A stretch of 64,000 bases of DNA from Aedoeadaptatus acetigenes (GTDB lineage Bacteria; Bacillota; Clostridia; Tissierellales; Peptoniphilaceae). Made by a program: the position numbers and the translations under genes. The notes under the pieces are model-generated. The model saw only the letters and a list, made by a program, of their open reading frames with translations. It ran no database searches and was not told the DNA's origin. Shown here piece by piece: positions 61,741-64,000 of the stretch. Positions within the stretch are counted from its first letter, which is position 1. Every line of letters starts with the position of its first letter. The stretch spans positions 7,974 to 71,973 of the forward strand of contig NZ_JAOQJD010000012.1 of NCBI RefSeq assembly GCF_025566985.1, in the 5' to 3' direction.

Positions 61741-62898
61741 TTGGAAAATACAAGAAACAGTAAAAAGAACGCGCCCCTATTGCTCCTCATGGCCACGGTG
61801 ACGCTTTTGGCCATTCTCTGCGAGCTCGTGCCCTCCGGGGTTTTGCCGCAAATGAGCGAGGCTTTCGGCGTGAGTACGGCAAAGGCAGGGGGCTTGGTGG
61901 GATCTTATGCCATCGCCTCGGCGATTTTCGGTTTGCCCCTGGTGGCGTGGACGGTGCCCTTTGAGCGGCGGCGCCTTTTGGTGATTCTCTTGCTCGGCTT
62001 TGCTGTGGCCAACGGCGTCGTGGCTCTGGCGCCGAATTACGAAGTGGCCCTGGCGGGCCGCTTTTTAGGCGGCATTTGCGCCGGCACCCTCTGGCCCATG
62101 ATCACGGCCTACGGCATGGCCCTGGTGGACGAGGGCGATCAGGGGCGGGCCGTGGCCATTATTATGTCGGGCATTACCGTGGGCATGAGCTTGGGGCTGC
62201 CCCTGATGACCTGGATCGGCACCAAATTCAGCTACCGTGCGTCCTTTTTCGTTCTGGCCGTCGCGCCGGCGGTGATTGCCGCGGCTTCGCGGGCGGCGCT
62301 TCCGAAAGTGGCGGGCGAGGCGCGGAGCAAAGGCAATTCGCCTCTTTCCATGCTTCAAAACCCGGGCGTGCTCGTCATGATTGCCCTCACCTTTTTGGCT
62401 GTGGGCGCAAATTACGGCGTCTACACCTACGTGACGAATCTGGTGGCTGAAGTGAACTACCTGGGCGTGGCCGTGGCGCAACTTTTCTTCGGCGCGGGAT
62501 CGATTTTGGCCGTGATCCTTTCGATGATCTACATCGATCGCCACTTGTACGGCATGTTCGTGGTCCTGTACCTTTCCGGCGCGGCCACCATGGCCGCCTT
62601 CTGCTTCGGCGGATCCGTGATCTTATTTCACGCCGCCTTCGTCCTCTGGGGCCTGGGCTTCGGCGCCATGAGCAGCATGTTTCAAACGGCCACGGCCCGG
62701 CAGGTCACCGAAGGCGTGGCCGTAGCCAATGCCGTGCAGTCCATGGCATTTAATTTCGCCATTATGGCGGGAACCACAGCCGCCGGCATTTTATTGGAAA
62801 AAGAAGGAACGCGGCCCATCCTCCTCGCCGCCATGGCCTTGTTGCTTGTGGGCCTCGCAATGACGGTCGTTAATAAAAAACGATTTGAACGCCACTAA
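61741..62898 (+). CDS. MFS transporter (DHA1-like drug/metabolite efflux)
   Basis: About 385 residues, twelve helices. SEAFGVSTAKAGGLVGSYAI and the loop 2-3 region PFERRRLLV (Asp-poor variant of the MFS motif A), GRFLGGICAGTLWP (motif B) point to the AraJ/NepI-like DHA1 group. Start at TTG 61741 after GGAGG. Substrate unknown, probably efflux. Confidence 0.85.
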   Translation: MENTRNSKKNAPLLLLMATVTLLAILCELVPSGVLPQMSEAFGVSTAKAGGLVGSYAIASAIFGLPLVAWTVPFERRRLLVILLLGFAVANGVVALAPNYEVALAGRFLGGICAGTLWPMITAYGMALVDEGDQGRAVAIIMSGITVGMSLGLPLMTWIGTKFSYRASFFVLAVAPAVIAAASRAALPKVAGEARSKGNSPLSMLQNPGVLVMIALTFLAVGANYGVYTYVTNLVAEVNYLGVAVAQLFFGAGSILAVILSMIYIDRHLYGMFVVLYLSGAATMAAFCFGGSVILFHAAFVLWGLGFGAMSSMFQTATARQVTEGVAVANAVQSMAFNFAIMAGTTAAGILLEKEGTRPILLAAMALLLVGLAMTVVNKKRFERH

Positions 62899-62926
62899 GT
62901 GACACGAGTCGATGAAAGGAGAAAGT

Positions 62927-63274
62927 ATGTTATTTATTCACTATCCCAAATGCACCACCTGCAAGAGAGCAAAAAAATGGCTGGACGAACGGGGCGTCGA
63001 TTACACCGAACGTCACATCGTGGAAGACAATCCCACGGCGGAGGAATTGAAAGCCTGGCACGAAAAAAGCGGCTTGCCCCTGAAGCGCTTCTTTAATACC
63101 AGCGGCATGAAGTATCGGGAACTCGGGCTGAAGGATAAGTTGAAAGACATGAGCGAAGAAGAACAGTATGCGTTATTGTCTACCGACGGGATGTTGGTGA
63201 AACGGCCACTTCTTATTTATGATGACGGGGTTCTCGTTGGGTTTAAAGAAAAAGAATGGGAAGAAAAGATATAA
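62927..63274 (+). CDS. ArsC/Spx-family protein
   Basis: 115 residues. The thioredoxin-fold CTTC (CxxC) motif near the N-terminus (PKCTTCKRAKKWL), then PLKRFFNTSGMKYRELGL and DGMLVKRPLLI, as in YffB/ArsC-like/Spx-related proteins. Start at ATG 62927 after AAAGGAG. It could be a reductase or an Spx-type RNA polymerase partner. It is the last gene before non-coding DNA. Confidence 0.85.
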   Translation: MLFIHYPKCTTCKRAKKWLDERGVDYTERHIVEDNPTAEELKAWHEKSGLPLKRFFNTSGMKYRELGLKDKLKDMSEEEQYALLSTDGMLVKRPLLIYDDGVLVGFKEKEWEEKI

Positions 63275-63323
63275 TATTTTTTTTTCTCGCACACCATACC
63301 TTTAATTGTTCCTTCCGAGGTTA

Positions 63324-63574
63324 GGAAACCACCTTGAACTCCGGTTAAATGCGTAGCGGACGGAGTTTCGTGGTGTTTTTCTATTTCGTTTGTTTTTCTA
63401 ATGTTTTTTTCTAACTTTCAAGGAACTTACATTTGTGTGTCACGATCCTTATTGTTTTATTATAATTTTATCTTCGCGATTCTTTCCGGGGGCGGGAAAA
63501 AGGGCGTATGTTTTGTGGTGGTTGATTTTTTTAAATGCGTAGCGGACGGAATTTCGTGGTGTTTTCTACTTCGC
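63324..63574 (+). repeat. Terminator-like hairpin and its second partial copy
   Basis: The 44-bp sequence at 63345-63388 (TTAAATGCGTAGCGGACGGA and onward, ending GTGGTGTTTTTCTATTTCG) recurs at 63531-63574 with few changes. The first copy also pairs with the preceding AAACCACCTTGAACTCCG to make a terminator for the ArsC/Spx gene. The stretch between copies is T-rich with no gene. Confidence 0.7.
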
Positions 63575-63691
63575 TTAAAATATGTTCTTTTATGGCTCTG
63601 AAACCCGGGGAAGGGGCCAGGGCGTTGCGATTCGCCCTCTGCCCCTTCCCCGGGGCCCCATCCCCTTCGACCCCCAACGCCTTTTAGCAGT

Positions 63692-63851
63692 GCAAATGCC
63701 TGTCGGCATTTGATTTGTATTGGGCCGCGTCGATGAAAGAAGATTTTGAGTCGGACGAAGTTTCTTTTTCGCTAATAAGAATTCTTCGTCTAATTCACAT
63801 TCCCTCGTTGGCGACGCAGCCCAATTAGTAGAAAATGCCGCAGGCATTTTC
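63692..63851. repeat. Imperfect ~40-bp inverted repeat with nested hairpins
   Basis: The arms are 63692-63732 and 63812-63851. Each contains its own small hairpin (AATGCCTGTCGGCATT; AATGCCGCAGGCATT) and the block ATTGGGC(C/T)GCGTCG. The 79-bp centre holds a further GACGAAG/CTTCGTC hairpin. The G+C-rich stretch before it (63603-63660) also has a CCCGGGGAAGGGG/CCCCTTCCCCGGGG inverted pair. No gene; a structured RNA or relic transposon ends are possible. Confidence 0.65.
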
Positions 63852-63918
63852 TTTCAGCTTAAGCGCGGTCAAAAAAGGGGTGGGGGCCCCGGGGGCGGGG
63901 AAAATGCGGCCTTCTAAG

Positions 63919-64000
63919 GTGGACCCATTGATTTGGACACGTCAACCCCTATGCGTTGAGTAGTGTTGAGCCGTATTCGTATGGCGTCATGTCGCCGAGG
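63919..64000 (-). mobile_element. 3' end of an IS3-family insertion sequence (runs off the window)
   Basis: TGGACCCATTGATTTGGACA is the kind of terminal repeat found on IS3-family elements. On the minus strand the frame reads LGDMTPYEYGSTLLNA then stop at 63949-63951, the typical end of the IS3 OrfB integrase-type transposase (LGxMTPxEY). The rest lies beyond 64000. Confidence 0.75.

Overview
The window looks like a chromosomal stretch from a Gram-positive, anaerobic Firmicute, most plausibly a Peptoniphilaceae/Tissierellales-type coccus. This is an inference from gene content: an oxygen-sensitive glycyl radical enzyme with its activase, DUF438/hemerythrin and ferritin-like proteins, an LDCC-motif small protein, an AGGAGG-type Shine-Dalgarno before nearly every gene and occasional TTG/GTG starts. 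No rRNA, tRNA or CRISPR array was recognised.

The DNA is mosaic. Positions 1 to about 23.8 kb are mostly very A+T-rich and behave like stacked mobile DNA. They hold the end of a Gabija-like defence pair (OLD nuclease tail plus UvrD-like helicase), an orphan mobC with an oriT-like inverted repeat, and a TetR-controlled uptake island (peptide/nickel/metallophore-type ABC importer, then two YbtPQ/IrtAB-type ABC proteins). A tiny SHOCT-like protein and a large serine recombinase follow. Next come small cargo genes (flavodoxin, AraC-GyrI regulator, methyltransferase, membrane proteins, HTH-membrane protein, DUF4143 ATPase, S41 peptidase) interspersed with two ~200-bp repeats and fragments resembling the 3' end of rlmD. 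The rlmD/rumA gene is a known target of serine-recombinase elements.

From about 23.8 kb onward the DNA is richer in G+C and looks like host chromosome: acetyltransferase, a methyltransferase/ATC-hydrolase-like/alpha-beta-hydrolase run, MgtC, and a redox block (ferritin-like protein, DUF438, Crp/Fnr regulator, two-cupin protein, frameshifted ferredoxin). An arsR-arsC-acr3 operon and a lipoprotein follow. An A+T-rich ABC-F gene (35.9-37.5 kb) is an obvious insert and carries a leader peptide and an RBS-sequestering hairpin, the layout of translational attenuation. Then come a frameshifted lipoprotein, an EamA transporter, a YkvI-like transporter, and a MATE transporter directly behind an FMN riboswitch.

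The right third holds an McrBC type IV restriction pair, a decayed AlbA/HATPase-like gene next to twenty tandem 10-bp repeats, an oppABCDF operon (minus strand) and a K+ channel with RCK domains. A glycyl radical enzyme/activase pair lies opposite an XRE-cupin regulator. It is followed by a DUF2254 membrane protein, an LDCC small protein, an MFS transporter and an Spx/ArsC-like protein. The last 700 bp are structured non-coding DNA ending in the 3' end of an IS3-family element that runs off the window.

The points most worth following up are the FMN riboswitch-MATE pair, a glycyl radical enzyme that lacks the usual Glu after the thiyl Cys, the ABC-F attenuator, the rlmD/200-bp-repeat accretion zone and the 10-bp repeat array.
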